Source: Massilia aurea (GTDB taxonomy: Bacteria; Pseudomonadota; Gammaproteobacteria; Burkholderiales; Burkholderiaceae_D). Taken from it: a stretch of DNA of 64,000 nucleotides. The stretch's first letter is position 1. Each line of letters begins with the position of its first letter. Of the stretch, positions 52,742 through 62,359 are shown one piece after another. Location of the stretch: the NCBI RefSeq assembly GCF_014200505.1, contig NZ_JACHBX010000002.1, positions 372,001-436,000 on the forward strand, in the 5' to 3' direction. A program made the position numbers and the translations under genes. The notes under the pieces are model-generated. The model saw nothing but the letters and a program-made list of their open reading frames with translations, was not told where the DNA came from and did no database searches.

Positions 52742-54373
52742 ATGCACAAGATCGTCTCTTCCCTCATCCTCTCCGCTCTCGCCGGCAGCCTGGCGCTGGC
52801 CTTCCCTACCCATGCCCAGACCAGGGCCAAGGCCACCGTCCAGGAAGCGCCGCTGCGCGCGCACATGGCGTTCCTGTCATCCGACGCACTTGAAGGCCGC
52901 GGTACCGGCCAGCGCGGCGGCGAGCTGACCGTCACGTATCTTGAAACGCAAGCCGCCGCCGTGGGCCTGAAACCCGGCAACGGCAAGAGCTTCCGCCAGC
53001 CGGTCAAGATCGCCGGCGTGCGCTCGCTGCCCGAGAAGAGCAATGTCGGCATCGTCGCCAACGGCAAGGCCGTGCCGCTGCAGTTCGGCGCGGACTGGGT
53101 CTGGGGCCCGGGCGATGGCAAGGCCGATCACACGCTCGACGCCGAGATGGTCTTCGTCGGCTACGGCATCGTGGCGCCGGAAGAAAAGTGGGACGACTTC
53201 AAGGGCATGGACGTCAAGGGCAAAGTGATCGTGATGATGGTGAACGATCCGGCGCCGACCGCCGCCGAAGCGAACCGCTTCAACGGCGCGGGCCTGACCT
53301 ACTACGGTCGCTGGACCTACAAGCTCGAAGAAGCGGCGCGCCAGGGGGCAGCCGGTGTCCTTCTGATCCACACCGATGCATCGGCATCGTATGGCTGGAG
53401 CGTGGTGCAGAACAGCTGGGCCAACGCCGAGCGCTTCCAGCTCACCGAAGGCAAAGTGGGCAGCGGCCTGCAGGGCTGGATGACCGACGACACGGCGCGC
53501 AAGGTGTTCGCAGCCGGCGGCCAGGATCTCGACAAGCTGCGCGCCGCCGCGGAAGACAAGAACTTCAAGCCGGTCGCGCTGAATGCCCGCGTCAAGGGCG
53601 AGGCGCGCGCGCAGGTGCGCACGCTGGAAGAGTTCAACGTGGCCGGCGTCGTGCCGGGCACCGACCCGAAGCTGAAAGACGAAGTGGTGATCTACTCGGC
53701 GCATTGGGATCACATGGGCAAGCAAGGCACCGAGGGCGACACGATCTTCAACGGCGCCGTCGACAACGCATCGGGCACCGGCGCGCTGCTGGCGATGGCC
53801 GCCGAGGCGGTGAAGAACCCGGCCAAGCGCAGCCAGATGTTCCTGTGGGTCGGCGCCGAAGAGCAAGGCCTGCTGGGCAGCGCCGCCTACGTGGCCGCAC
53901 CCCTGTGGCCGATCGCCAAGACCGCCGCCAACCTGAACCTCGATAGCCTGAACTGGGTCGGCCTGGTCAAGGACGTCAGCGTGCCGGGCAGCGAGCGCAC
54001 CGAACTGGGCGCGATGGCGGCCACGGTGGCCAAGTCGATGGGCCTGGTGATTGCACCAAGCAAGCCGGACCTGGGCGGCGGCTACTTCCGCAGCGACCAC
54101 TTCAGCTTCGCCAAGGCCGGCGTGCCCGCCTTCTCGGTTGGCGCCGGCAGCAGCTGGGTGAAAGACGTCGACGCGAACAACGCCAAGGCCAAGACCTACC
54201 GCGCCAAGTACCACCAGGTGGGCGACGAGTACGATCCGAGCTGGGATCTGTCGGGCATGGTGCAGCAGGCGCAGTTCACGCTGAACCTGGGCCGCGCAGT
54301 GGCCGATGCGCCGAAGATGCCGACCTGGAAAGCGGGCGACCCGTTCGGCAAGGCACGCGAAACGGCGAAATAA
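52742..54373 (+). CDS. Secreted M28 family metallopeptidase with PA-type insert
   Basis: 543 residues. A signal peptide ends at THA-Q (residue 25). A protease-associated-like domain occupies about 110-290, including the segment VFVGYGIVAPEEKWDDFKG. The M28 catalytic domain is intact: SAHWDHMG, GAVDNASGTGALL, GAEEQGLLGS, NLDSLN and SDHFSFAKAG supply the two-zinc ligands and catalytic Glu. It should be an exported aminopeptidase. It lies 109 bases after the M28-like membrane protein, with AGCAGGA before the ATG. It may supply the activity that its neighbour appears to have lost. Confidence 0.94.
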   Translation: MHKIVSSLILSALAGSLALAFPTHAQTRAKATVQEAPLRAHMAFLSSDALEGRGTGQRGGELTVTYLETQAAAVGLKPGNGKSFRQPVKIAGVRSLPEKSNVGIVANGKAVPLQFGADWVWGPGDGKADHTLDAEMVFVGYGIVAPEEKWDDFKGMDVKGKVIVMMVNDPAPTAAEANRFNGAGLTYYGRWTYKLEEAARQGAAGVLLIHTDASASYGWSVVQNSWANAERFQLTEGKVGSGLQGWMTDDTARKVFAAGGQDLDKLRAAAEDKNFKPVALNARVKGEARAQVRTLEEFNVAGVVPGTDPKLKDEVVIYSAHWDHMGKQGTEGDTIFNGAVDNASGTGALLAMAAEAVKNPAKRSQMFLWVGAEEQGLLGSAAYVAAPLWPIAKTAANLNLDSLNWVGLVKDVSVPGSERTELGAMAATVAKSMGLVIAPSKPDLGGGYFRSDHFSFAKAGVPAFSVGAGSSWVKDVDANNAKAKTYRAKYHQVGDEYDPSWDLSGMVQQAQFTLNLGRAVADAPKMPTWKAGDPFGKARETAK

Positions 54374-54476
54374 TTCGCTTGGGTAGCAGGACCTGAACGG
54401 GCTGGCGTGCATGACGAGTGCGCGCCAGCCCGTTTCTCGTTGTAGCATCACGCCATCGAGCGATGAAAGGCATGCA

Positions 54477-55328
54477 ATGCAGGAGAACGAACTGACGCTG
54501 GGCGATGGCCGGGTGCTGCACTATTACGACTGGAAGCCGGAGTTCGAGGAACCCGAGCTGACCGTGTTCTGGCACCACGGCACGCCAAACATCGGCAAGC
54601 CGCCTGCCCCGCTGTTTGCTGCCGCGCTCGAAATGGGCATCCGCTGGATCGGCTACGACCGGCCCGGCTACGGCGGCTCGAGCGCGAAGAGCGGCCGCGA
54701 TGTCGCCTCGTGCGCCGAAGACGTCGCGCGCATCGCCGACCAGCTCGGGATCGAGCACTTCGCCGTGATGGGGCATTCGGGCGGCGGACCGCACGCGCTG
54801 GCCTGCGCCGCGCTGCTGCCCAAGCGCGTCATCGCGGCCGTCAGCATCGCGGGCCTGGCGCCGTTCGATGCGGCGGGCCTGGACTGGTTCCAGGGCATGA
54901 CCGCATCGGGCGCGGCAGCGCTGCGGGCGGCCGCGCAAGGTCATGCGGCCAAGGTGCAGCACGAGGGGCTCAATCAGGAATTCGATCGCGAGATGTTCAC
55001 GCCCGAGGACTGGGCCGAGCTGTCCGGCACCTGGTCGTGGTTCGACAGCGTGGTCCGGCCGGCGCTGAGCGAAGGCCCGGGTGGCCTGATCGACGACGAC
55101 CTGGCGTATGTCGCGCCATGGGGCTTCGACTGCGCACGCATCGTGCAGCCGGTGCTGCTGGTGCATGGGGCGCAGGACCGCGTCGTGCCGTGTGCGCACA
55201 GCGAGTGGCTGGCGCGCAGCTGCCGCTCGGCGCGCCTGTGGCAGCGGCCGGATGACGGGCATATCTCGGTGTTGAACAGCGCAGCGTCGGCGCTGGCGTG
55301 GTTGCGGGAGCAAGCGAGCGATGGTTGA
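54477..55328 (+). CDS. Alpha/beta hydrolase
   Basis: 283 residues from the ATG at 54477 (AAAGG 6 bases upstream). The alpha/beta hydrolase fold shows an oxyanion/HG region WHHGTPN, nucleophile elbow GHSGGG (Ser near residue 100), acid in GAQDRVV and His in DDGHIS. There is no signal peptide, so it acts in the cytosol. The substrate is not evident; GHSGGG-type members include esterases and epoxide-hydrolase-like enzymes. Its stop overlaps the start of the following permease gene, indicating co-translation. Confidence 0.9.
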   Translation: MQENELTLGDGRVLHYYDWKPEFEEPELTVFWHHGTPNIGKPPAPLFAAALEMGIRWIGYDRPGYGGSSAKSGRDVASCAEDVARIADQLGIEHFAVMGHSGGGPHALACAALLPKRVIAAVSIAGLAPFDAAGLDWFQGMTASGAAALRAAAQGHAAKVQHEGLNQEFDREMFTPEDWAELSGTWSWFDSVVRPALSEGPGGLIDDDLAYVAPWGFDCARIVQPVLLVHGAQDRVVPCAHSEWLARSCRSARLWQRPDDGHISVLNSAASALAWLREQASDG

Positions 55329-56376
55329 ACACGACGCTGACCAGAACTTCATGACCACTTACAAATTCAATCTCCCGCGCGACGCCGCTACCGCGATCTT
55401 TGTCGCCTGCCTGCTTCTGGCCCTGACACTGCACGCGGTACCCGCGCTGCTGGCCGGTCTCCTGGCATTCGTGCTCACACGGGGCCTGCTGGGCATCCTG
55501 CGCACGCGTGACCTGTACAAAAAGCTGCGTTCGCACGAATTCATTGCGAGCTTCGTGGTCGGCCTGGGGTCGATCGCCGTGCTTGCCATCATCACCGTTC
55601 TGGTGGTCCGGCTGCTCGAGGGCGAATCGTTGCGTGCGTTCTCGCTGAAGGTGGCCGAGACGATCACGCAGATCAAGCAGTTTCTGCCGCCGGCGCTGGC
55701 TGAGTACGTGCCGCAATCACTCTTCGAGATGCGCGAACTGGCGTCGGACACCTTGAAGGAGCATGTCAATGCGGTCGCGGGCATCGGCTCGGGTATCCTG
55801 CGCAGCCTGCTGTTGACCGTGATCGGCTGGATCACGGGGGTGCTGGCCGCGGTGAGCATTACCGTCACACCGACCGACGAAACAAGACATTCCGTGTTTT
55901 ACAGGACTTGGCATCGCCATTGGAGCATGCTGGCCACCGCTTTCAAGAACGTGGCCTGGGCGCAGACCAAGATTGCCGCCATCAACGCAACGCTGACGGG
56001 GATGTACCTGTTAGCCGTGATGCCGGCCCTGGGCTGGCATCTCCCCTACGTCAAAACCCTCATCCTGGCGACGTTCCTCTTTGGGCTGCTGCCCGTCGTG
56101 GGCAATATCGTGTCGAACACCCTGATCTGCACGATCGCGCTGAGCGTTGCGTTTCCGGCCGCGGTCATTTCAGCCGTGTTCCTTCTTGTCATCCACAAGC
56201 TGGAATATTTCCTGAGCGCGCGGATTCAGGGCCATCGCATCGGCGCAAAAGTCTGGGAGCTGCTGATCGTGCTGTTCGCGTTCGAGATCATGTTCGGGCC
56301 GGCCGGCATGGTCGCGGCACCCGTCATCTACGCCTTCGTCAAAGCCGAGTTGAAGCGGATTCGCTGGTTGAACTGA
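55321..56376 (+). CDS. AI-2E family transporter
   Basis: 351 residues. The start at 55321 has GGGAG upstream and overlaps the hydrolase end; a second Met ten codons later is possible. The protein has about seven to eight membrane helices: a pair at about 18-55, one at 70-95, then a soluble insert (100-150) and the helical C-terminal half. The family-typical C terminus is present (ARIQGHRIGAKVWELLIVL, GPAGMVAAPVIYAFVKAEL). Members were first described as autoinducer-2 exporters, but many transport other solutes or ions. The substrate here is unknown. Confidence 0.88.
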   Translation: MVEHDADQNFMTTYKFNLPRDAATAIFVACLLLALTLHAVPALLAGLLAFVLTRGLLGILRTRDLYKKLRSHEFIASFVVGLGSIAVLAIITVLVVRLLEGESLRAFSLKVAETITQIKQFLPPALAEYVPQSLFEMRELASDTLKEHVNAVAGIGSGILRSLLLTVIGWITGVLAAVSITVTPTDETRHSVFYRTWHRHWSMLATAFKNVAWAQTKIAAINATLTGMYLLAVMPALGWHLPYVKTLILATFLFGLLPVVGNIVSNTLICTIALSVAFPAAVISAVFLLVIHKLEYFLSARIQGHRIGAKVWELLIVLFAFEIMFGPAGMVAAPVIYAFVKAELKRIRWLN

Positions 56377-56584
56377 CGCCAGGCCACCTGGCGTCAAACA
56401 TTAAAATTGTTGTAATAATCTCCCGTCTTGGTTTACCAACTTGCGAATTTGGTTGGGCCAATCTAGAATCGATGAACCGGTTAGGCGCGATGCATCGTCC
56501 GGTAGCCTGACGCATCAACCAGATCGGCACGGGCTCTGACATCGAGCCTTCTTCGCAGTTAAAAAAATACAAGCCGGAGACATC

Positions 56585-57169
56585 TTGAAAACCAAACATC
56601 TACTGCAAGCCCTTGCGCTCGTCGCACTGGGACAGGGGGCCGTGCACGCGGCGCCCCTGATGCTGCAAGACACCAGCATCACTGCCACCTACAACGGCGC
56701 GGCCGACGGCATGCTCGGACTGGATCACGGCTTCGTGGCCGGCCCGGGCGCCAATACCAGCAAGCTCGACCCTACCGATACCGGCGTGGAGTTCTTCACG
56801 TCGGATTTCCTGTTCGGGATCGACTTTTCCACTGACGGCTTGCTGACCGTGATCGCCAACTATGCCGTCGCGCCCGGCGCCTACAGTATGCGTTTCGATC
56901 TTGGCGGTGCATTGCCAGTCACGGCGTTCACGTTGGCAGGCATGGGCGGCGTTACCGGCATTCCTGGCCTGTCGATCATCGACAGTCACACGATCGCGCT
57001 TGACCTGAGCGGAGTCGACTGGAGCGAATTCGGCGCACTGAGCGCGCGCCTGGAAACCGGTACGGCGGTGGCGGTGCCTGAACCCGGCGCGCCCGCGATC
57101 CTGCTGGGCGGCCTGGCTGCACTGGCGCTCGTGCAAAACGGACGCAGCGGACGCAAACCACGCGCCTGA
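56585..57169 (+). CDS. PEP-CTERM sorting-domain protein
   Basis: 194 residues, TTG start at 56585 with GGAG 6 bases upstream. A signal peptide (ending VHA-A, residue 22) precedes a beta-rich body. The C terminus is a standard PEP-CTERM signal: VPEPGAP (residues 163-169), a hydrophobic helix (ILLGGLAALALV) and a basic tail (GRSGRKPRA). Such proteins are processed by exosortase and end up on the cell surface or in the exopolysaccharide matrix. The body has no recognised domain. Exosortase genes are not in this window. It precedes the pectinase gene by 91 bases. Confidence 0.88.
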   Translation: MKTKHLLQALALVALGQGAVHAAPLMLQDTSITATYNGAADGMLGLDHGFVAGPGANTSKLDPTDTGVEFFTSDFLFGIDFSTDGLLTVIANYAVAPGAYSMRFDLGGALPVTAFTLAGMGGVTGIPGLSIIDSHTIALDLSGVDWSEFGALSARLETGTAVAVPEPGAPAILLGGLAALALVQNGRSGRKPRA

Positions 57170-57260
57170 CCTCGCGTCTCTCGCCATTCAAGGACAGTCC
57201 GGCAGCGCGTCAAGCGCGGCGGCGGGCTCGCGGCCTCATTTCCTCCACTAGGAGAACCAC

Positions 57261-60200
57261 ATGCACTATCCAGGTTTGCATGCAGCGCTGTGCGCTGCCC
57301 TACTCTTTGCCAGCGGCGGACACGCTGCGGCCGCAGTCGATCCGGCGCGCCAGGGCGCCCCTGCCGACGGCTGGGCCAGCCAAGCTGGCGGCACCGTCGG
57401 CGGCGCGAATGCCGTCGAATCCCAGATCTATACGGTGACCAACCGCGCCCAGCTGCTGGCGGCGATCCAGAACGGCGGCGTCGACAACAAGATCATCAAG
57501 CTCGTCGGCGTGCTCGACATGAGCGAAGGCCAGCCCTATGCCAGCAACGCGGACCAGGCGGCGCGCGGCGCGGTGCGCCTGAAAAGCAATACGACACTGA
57601 TCGGCGGCGCGAATGCGGGCATCGTCAACGGCCACATCATCCTGTCGAACGTCTCGCAAATCATCATCCGCAACCTCAAGCTCGTCAATCCGTGCGACGT
57701 CGCGCCCGTCTGGGACCCGAACGACGGCTCGAGCGGCAACTGGAACAGCGCCTTCGACGCCATCGCGGTGACGGGCTCGAGCCATGTCTGGATCGACCAC
57801 AACAGCTTTACCGACGCGCCGCGCACCGACAATTTCCTGCCTGTCGAGAACGGCAAGGTGAAGCAGTGCCATGACGGCGCGGTCGATATCACGAACGCGT
57901 CCGACTACGTCACCGTGTCGTACAACGTCTTCGGCGAACACAACAAGAACAACCTGGTCGGCAGCGGCGACGGCGCAACGGCTGACGAGGGCAAGCTGCG
58001 CGTCACGTTCAGCAACAACGTGTTCCGCGACGTTACCAGCCGCGCACCGCGCGTGCGCTATGGCCAGGTGCACTTGTTTAACAACTACTATGCTGGTTCG
58101 ACATCGCACCCGGTCTACGCCACCAGCTATTACGTTGGCGTCGGCCATGCCGCCAAGATCCTGTCGCACAATAATGTGTTCGAGGTCGCGGGCGCCACCG
58201 CCTGCAGCGACGTCGTCGAGAATTTCGGCGGCACGATTCCCGGCGCCTTCAAGGACACCGGTTCGCTGCTCAACGCCAAACCGCTCGGCGCCTGCGGCGT
58301 GCCGACGACCGTTACCTGGACCCCGCCGTACGCCTTCAGCGCGCGGCCAATCCCGCTGGTCAAGGCCAACGCGCTGGCACAGGCCGGTGGCGGCAAGCTG
58401 GTGACGACCATCAGCGGCACCGGCAAGGTCGTCGTCGATACCGGCCCGACCCTGGCCTGCCCTGCAACCGGCTTCTACTTCTGCGACGACTTCCAGATTG
58501 GCGGCAGCGCCAAATGGGACCTCAAGCCATTGCCCGGCCCGAACGGCACCTTCAGCGTGGTGACCGAAGCTGCCGGCAGCGCCAACAAGGTGCTGCTATA
58601 CACCGCGGCCACCACCGGCGGCGTGCTGGCCCTGATCAAGGACAGCGAGATGGGCGCCGTGCCGTCGGGCGACTACTTCGTCGAAGCCCGCATCCGGCCG
58701 ATGACCAATGGCACCACCGGGAACAAGTTCCTGTTCCTGGTCACCCGCTACGTCGATGTCAACAACTGGTACGGCGCCGGTTTGAACGTGCAGAATGCCA
58801 CCACCAGTACCCAGGTAGAGATCGTCAAGCTGCTCGCCGGCGCACTCAACCGGCAGCGCGCAGTGCGCAAACCGATCGCGATGGATGCCCAGTTCTATAC
58901 AGTGCGATTCGAGATGGTCGGCACCACGCTGACGGTCTATCTCGACGGTGAAAATCTCGGCTCGGTCACCGACAGCAGCTTTGCCGCGCGCGGTCGGGTC
59001 GGCCTGTACACGGCCAACAAGAGCTTCCAGATCGACGACGTGCGCATTGGCGACCCGCGCATGAAACCGGTGCAACTGACGCTCGCCCCCGGCACGCCGG
59101 CCTGGGCCGCAGAAGCTGGCGACACCCCACTGCAGGTGCAGGTCACTGCGGTGGCGGCCGACGGCACGCCCGACAGCTTCACTACCGAGTCGAGCAATCC
59201 TGCGGTGGCCACCGTCACGCTCGACGGCGCGATGGCCACGATCGCACCGGTGGGCGCGGGCACGGCCGAGATCGTATTCCGGGCCGGTTCGGATGCGACC
59301 ATGACACGGTCGATTGCGGTGACGGTTTCTCCACAATTCGTCCAGCCGACCCAGGTGTACCAGCTCGACGGTGTCGCCGTGCCGGCGGCAATGGAAAGTG
59401 CAGCGTATATCGACAGCACGCTCAAGCTGGTGTTCGACAAGCCGCCGGTCCTCGGCACGGGCGGCACGATCCGGATTTTCCGCCAGGCGGACGATGTGCT
59501 GGTGGACGTGATCAAGCTGACCGCTGAAACTGACATGATCGGTTACCCGGGCCAGGACCAGATCCGCAAGGTCAATACGACGCCGATCCAGATTGCCGGC
59601 AATACGGTAACCATCAAGTTGCACAGTAACAAGCTGGATTACAACACGGGGTATTACGTGGCGATCGCCGACGGCGTCTTCACCGGCACCAGCCTTGGCG
59701 GTGTGCCGTTCCGGGGCATCGGCAAGGCTGGTGGATGGGCATTCACCACCCGCGCAGCTGCACCGACTGGCGCGAGCGTGACGGTCGATGATGACGGCGT
59801 GGCCGATTTTCGCACCGTGCAGGGCGCGCTCAGTTACGCGATGCAGAACTTCGTCAAAGCCGAGCCGGTGACGATCAAGGTGATGAATGGCGCGTACGAG
59901 GAGCTGCTCTTTTTGCGTGGTAAGGACAATGTCAGCATCGTGGGCCAGAGCCGTGATGGCGTCGTGATCCGCTATACCAACCACAACACGCTCAATCCAT
60001 TCACCGGTGCCAGCCAGGTGGCAAACGCTGCCGCAGCGGCGACCGGCGGGCGCGCCGTGATGCTGGTCGAGACATCGGACATGCTCGTGCTCGATACCCT
60101 CAGCATCGACAACACGACACTGCGCGGCCCCACCACAGGTCAGGCCGAAACGCTGTACTTCAACAATGATGGCGGCCGCCTGATCGCCAAAAACAGCGCG

Positions 60201-60806
60201 TTCTACAGCGAGCAGGACACACTCAACCTGAAGGGGTTCAACTGGTTCTACCGCAGCCTGGTATCGGGCAACGTCGACTTCATCTGGGGCGGCAGCCGCG
60301 CCGCGCTGTTCGAAGAAAGCGAGATCCGCACGATCGGCGACACGTCCAGCCCGACCAGCGGCGGCTACGTGCTGCAGGCACGCGTGATCAATCCGGCCGA
60401 CAAGGGTTTTGTCTTCCTCAACAGCGCGCTGACGCGTGGTCCGGGCCGCGGCCCGCTCAAAAGCGAAGTGCCCGATGGCGCCACCTGGCTGGCGCGCAGC
60501 CCGGGCGGCACGGCGAGCTACGACAACATCGCGTTCATTAACACCCGGATGGACCGGCATGTGGCGCCCGCAGGCTGGGCCGGACTGGGCGTGAACAGCC
60601 AGCCCGCACCCAATCCGGTGGTGCCCAATGCGGTGAGCGGCTGGCGTGAGTACGGCAGCACCGACCTCGCCGGCGTGCCGCTGGACCTGTCGCGTCGTGT
60701 TGGCGGCTACCTGCTGCGCGCCGATGAGGTGGAAGCGGGCTTCTCGAACCGCGCCCAGGTGTTTGCGGCGTTTGGGGCCGGAGAAGGCTGGAATCCGCAG
60801 CCGTAG
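57261..60806 (+). CDS. Secreted pectate lyase (PL1) - pectin methylesterase (CE8) fusion
   Basis: 1181 residues. A signal peptide ends near AAA-V (25). Domains: PL1 pectate lyase (about 30-385) with VWIDHNSF and the catalytic SRAPRVRYG; a concanavalin-like laminin-G-type domain (about 400-600); an Ig-like BIG2-type domain (about 610-700); a SbsA/Big_5-like domain (about 705-830); and a CE8 pectin methylesterase (838-1175) with its two catalytic Asp, D986 in EQDTL and D1006 in GNVDFIWG. Methylesterase action exposes de-esterified pectate for the lyase, so both steps sit on one chain. The strong site GGAGAACC precedes the ATG. Confidence 0.95.
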   Translation: MHYPGLHAALCAALLFASGGHAAAAVDPARQGAPADGWASQAGGTVGGANAVESQIYTVTNRAQLLAAIQNGGVDNKIIKLVGVLDMSEGQPYASNADQAARGAVRLKSNTTLIGGANAGIVNGHIILSNVSQIIIRNLKLVNPCDVAPVWDPNDGSSGNWNSAFDAIAVTGSSHVWIDHNSFTDAPRTDNFLPVENGKVKQCHDGAVDITNASDYVTVSYNVFGEHNKNNLVGSGDGATADEGKLRVTFSNNVFRDVTSRAPRVRYGQVHLFNNYYAGSTSHPVYATSYYVGVGHAAKILSHNNVFEVAGATACSDVVENFGGTIPGAFKDTGSLLNAKPLGACGVPTTVTWTPPYAFSARPIPLVKANALAQAGGGKLVTTISGTGKVVVDTGPTLACPATGFYFCDDFQIGGSAKWDLKPLPGPNGTFSVVTEAAGSANKVLLYTAATTGGVLALIKDSEMGAVPSGDYFVEARIRPMTNGTTGNKFLFLVTRYVDVNNWYGAGLNVQNATTSTQVEIVKLLAGALNRQRAVRKPIAMDAQFYTVRFEMVGTTLTVYLDGENLGSVTDSSFAARGRVGLYTANKSFQIDDVRIGDPRMKPVQLTLAPGTPAWAAEAGDTPLQVQVTAVAADGTPDSFTTESSNPAVATVTLDGAMATIAPVGAGTAEIVFRAGSDATMTRSIAVTVSPQFVQPTQVYQLDGVAVPAAMESAAYIDSTLKLVFDKPPVLGTGGTIRIFRQADDVLVDVIKLTAETDMIGYPGQDQIRKVNTTPIQIAGNTVTIKLHSNKLDYNTGYYVAIADGVFTGTSLGGVPFRGIGKAGGWAFTTRAAAPTGASVTVDDDGVADFRTVQGALSYAMQNFVKAEPVTIKVMNGAYEELLFLRGKDNVSIVGQSRDGVVIRYTNHNTLNPFTGASQVANAAAAATGGRAVMLVETSDMLVLDTLSIDNTTLRGPTTGQAETLYFNNDGGRLIAKNSAFYSEQDTLNLKGFNWFYRSLVSGNVDFIWGGSRAALFEESEIRTIGDTSSPTSGGYVLQARVINPADKGFVFLNSALTRGPGRGPLKSEVPDGATWLARSPGGTASYDNIAFINTRMDRHVAPAGWAGLGVNSQPAPNPVVPNAVSGWREYGSTDLAGVPLDLSRRVGGYLLRADEVEAGFSNRAQVFAAFGAGEGWNPQP

Positions 60807-60821
60807 TGAAGGGTTGAAATG

Positions 60822-60878
60822 GCGCAGGGCCCATCGCTTGGTGTACAAGCGATGGGCCCTGCGCGTTTGCTGCTTGTT
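60822..60878. terminator. Bidirectional terminator between pectinase and sodC
   Basis: A perfect 19-base stem (60822-60840 with 60846-60864) with a 5-base loop lies between the convergent genes and is followed on the plus strand by a T-rich run (GTTTGCTGCTTGTTCTT). It can end transcription of the pectinase gene and probably that of sodC as well. Confidence 0.88.
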
Positions 60879-60889
60879 CTTCTACGGGA

Positions 60890-61411
60890 TTACTGGATCA
60901 CGCCGCAAGCCATGCGGGCGCCGCCACCACCCAGCGGTGCTGGATGATCGGCGTGGTTGTCACCACCGACGTGCACCATCAGAGCCTTGCCCTTGAGGTC
61001 CGCCATTTTCATGCGCGGGGCCAGCACCGGATTGGTGGCCATGCCTTTGGCGTCAACGGAGAGGCCTGGCAGATCGCCCAGGTGGCCATCGCCCCATGGG
61101 GTGCTATGTTTCTTGGTGTTGGCCGGGTCGAGGTGACCGCCGGCGGCACCTGCAGGGACGGTCTTGCCGTCCGCCTGGTTCGGCGCGCAGCTGCCATTGG
61201 CGTGCACGTGGAAGCCGTGCAGGCCAGGGGTCAGGTCCTTGAGCTCGGGAGTGAACACGACGCCGTATTGGGTTTCGCTGATCTTCACGGTACCGATGCT
61301 GGCGCCTTCGCCTTTATCGGTCGCCATTTTCAGCGTGACCGACATGTCGGCAGCGCTGGCGGAGGCGCACACGGCGCCGAACAGGACAGCACTCATCCAT
61401 TGTTTGTTCAT
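60890..61411 (-). CDS. sodC: Cu/Zn superoxide dismutase
   Basis: 173 residues with a signal peptide (1-20, ASA-A), so periplasmic. The copper and zinc ligands are visible: [10 protein letters not shown] (two His and the first disulfide Cys), [20 protein letters not shown], and [13 protein letters not shown], with the guiding Arg and second Cys in [12 protein letters not shown]. It converts superoxide to hydrogen peroxide in the envelope. AAGGAG lies directly upstream of the start. It is transcribed alone and convergent with the pectinase gene. Confidence 0.97.
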   Translation of the reverse strand: MNKQWMSAVLFGAVCASASAADMSVTLKMATDKGEGASIGTVKISETQYGVVFTPELKDLTPGLHGFHVHANGSCAPNQADGKTVPAGAAGGHLDPANTKKHSTPWGDGHLGDLPGLSVDAKGMATNPVLAPRMKMADLKGKALMVHVGGDNHADHPAPLGGGGARMACGVIQ

Positions 61412-61551
61412 GGTTCACTCCTTGGCAAAATTTCGGGATATTGAAAAGACAAGTGAGTGTAGACCATTCCATGCGGAGGGGGTGTTCGGCTGACCAGGGC
61501 TTCAAGGGAATGAACACGGGACGCTGGTCGGGGCTGGGGGCGACTTCTCTA

Positions 61552-62118
61552 TCACGCGATGCCCATTGCGTAGCGGCGCAGTACATCGTCGGACGACATG
61601 ACTTCCGCGTATTCGCCATGCAGGTTCGCCAGAGCCATCAAATGGACGTCCTCGGCGCTGCGGTGCGTGCCGCCGAAATCCGTCTTGTCGAACGTGAAGG
61701 TCGCATCCGACACGACGATGGTGGAAAAGCCCAGATTGCCTGCTGTGCGTGCAGTCGCCTCGACCGAGTTGTTGGTGCTGACGCCGACGATCACCAGGTG
61801 GGTAATGCCGCGCGCATGCAGCCAGCGCTCGAGGCCGGTGTGGATGAAGGCATCGGGAACGTTCTTTTCGACCACGTGTTCATGGACCATTGGATGGAAG
61901 CGCGGCTGGAATTCAACGCCGGATTGTCCCGGTGCGAAGACGGAGGCCGGCGAGCGGCTGATGTGGCGGACGCTGACGATTGGATACCCTGCCACCCGCC
62001 AAGCCGCGTGCAGGCGCGCGATCATGCCCTCCGCGGTCGGGTTGTTGCGAGGTGGCAGGGTCGCGGATTGCATGCCCTGTTGCATGTCAATGATGATCAG
62101 GGCCGGTGGCTGGGTCAT
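61552..62118 (-). CDS. Isochorismatase-like hydrolase with Ser at the Cys position
   Basis: 188 residues from the ATG at 62118 (GGAG 8 bases upstream). The isochorismatase/nicotinamidase fold shows ALIIIDMQ (catalytic Asp near residue 11), a Lys region in EKNVPDAF, and the cis-peptide/nucleophile loop VSTNNSVEATAR, where the usual Cys is Ser. I recall a sizeable subgroup with TNNSVEAT, so this may be a characteristic variant and not a recent loss. Whether it hydrolyses amides is uncertain. It stands alone, 140 bases upstream of sodC on the same strand. Confidence 0.85.
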   Translation of the reverse strand: MTQPPALIIIDMQQGMQSATLPPRNNPTAEGMIARLHAAWRVAGYPIVSVRHISRSPASVFAPGQSGVEFQPRFHPMVHEHVVEKNVPDAFIHTGLERWLHARGITHLVIVGVSTNNSVEATARTAGNLGFSTIVVSDATFTFDKTDFGGTHRSAEDVHLMALANLHGEYAEVMSSDDVLRRYAMGIA

Positions 62119-62359
62119 GCGGATTCTCCATAGTGAGATAGCCAAACTAACACAACAGGATGCTCGGCAACCATGGTCAACCTGATAGGTCGCGGGCTCC
62201 GGAGCCGTAGCCAAGACAGCGCCCCGGCCTGCCGCCGCAGCAGGTTTCCGGCTTGACTGCGCGTAAGTCAGAACGATGCGGAATGGCTGACTATCCTCGG
62301 GTGGCGCATCCCATCAAGCCATCCAGCCAACGAGGGCATCAATCAGAAGGGCGTCCGGA

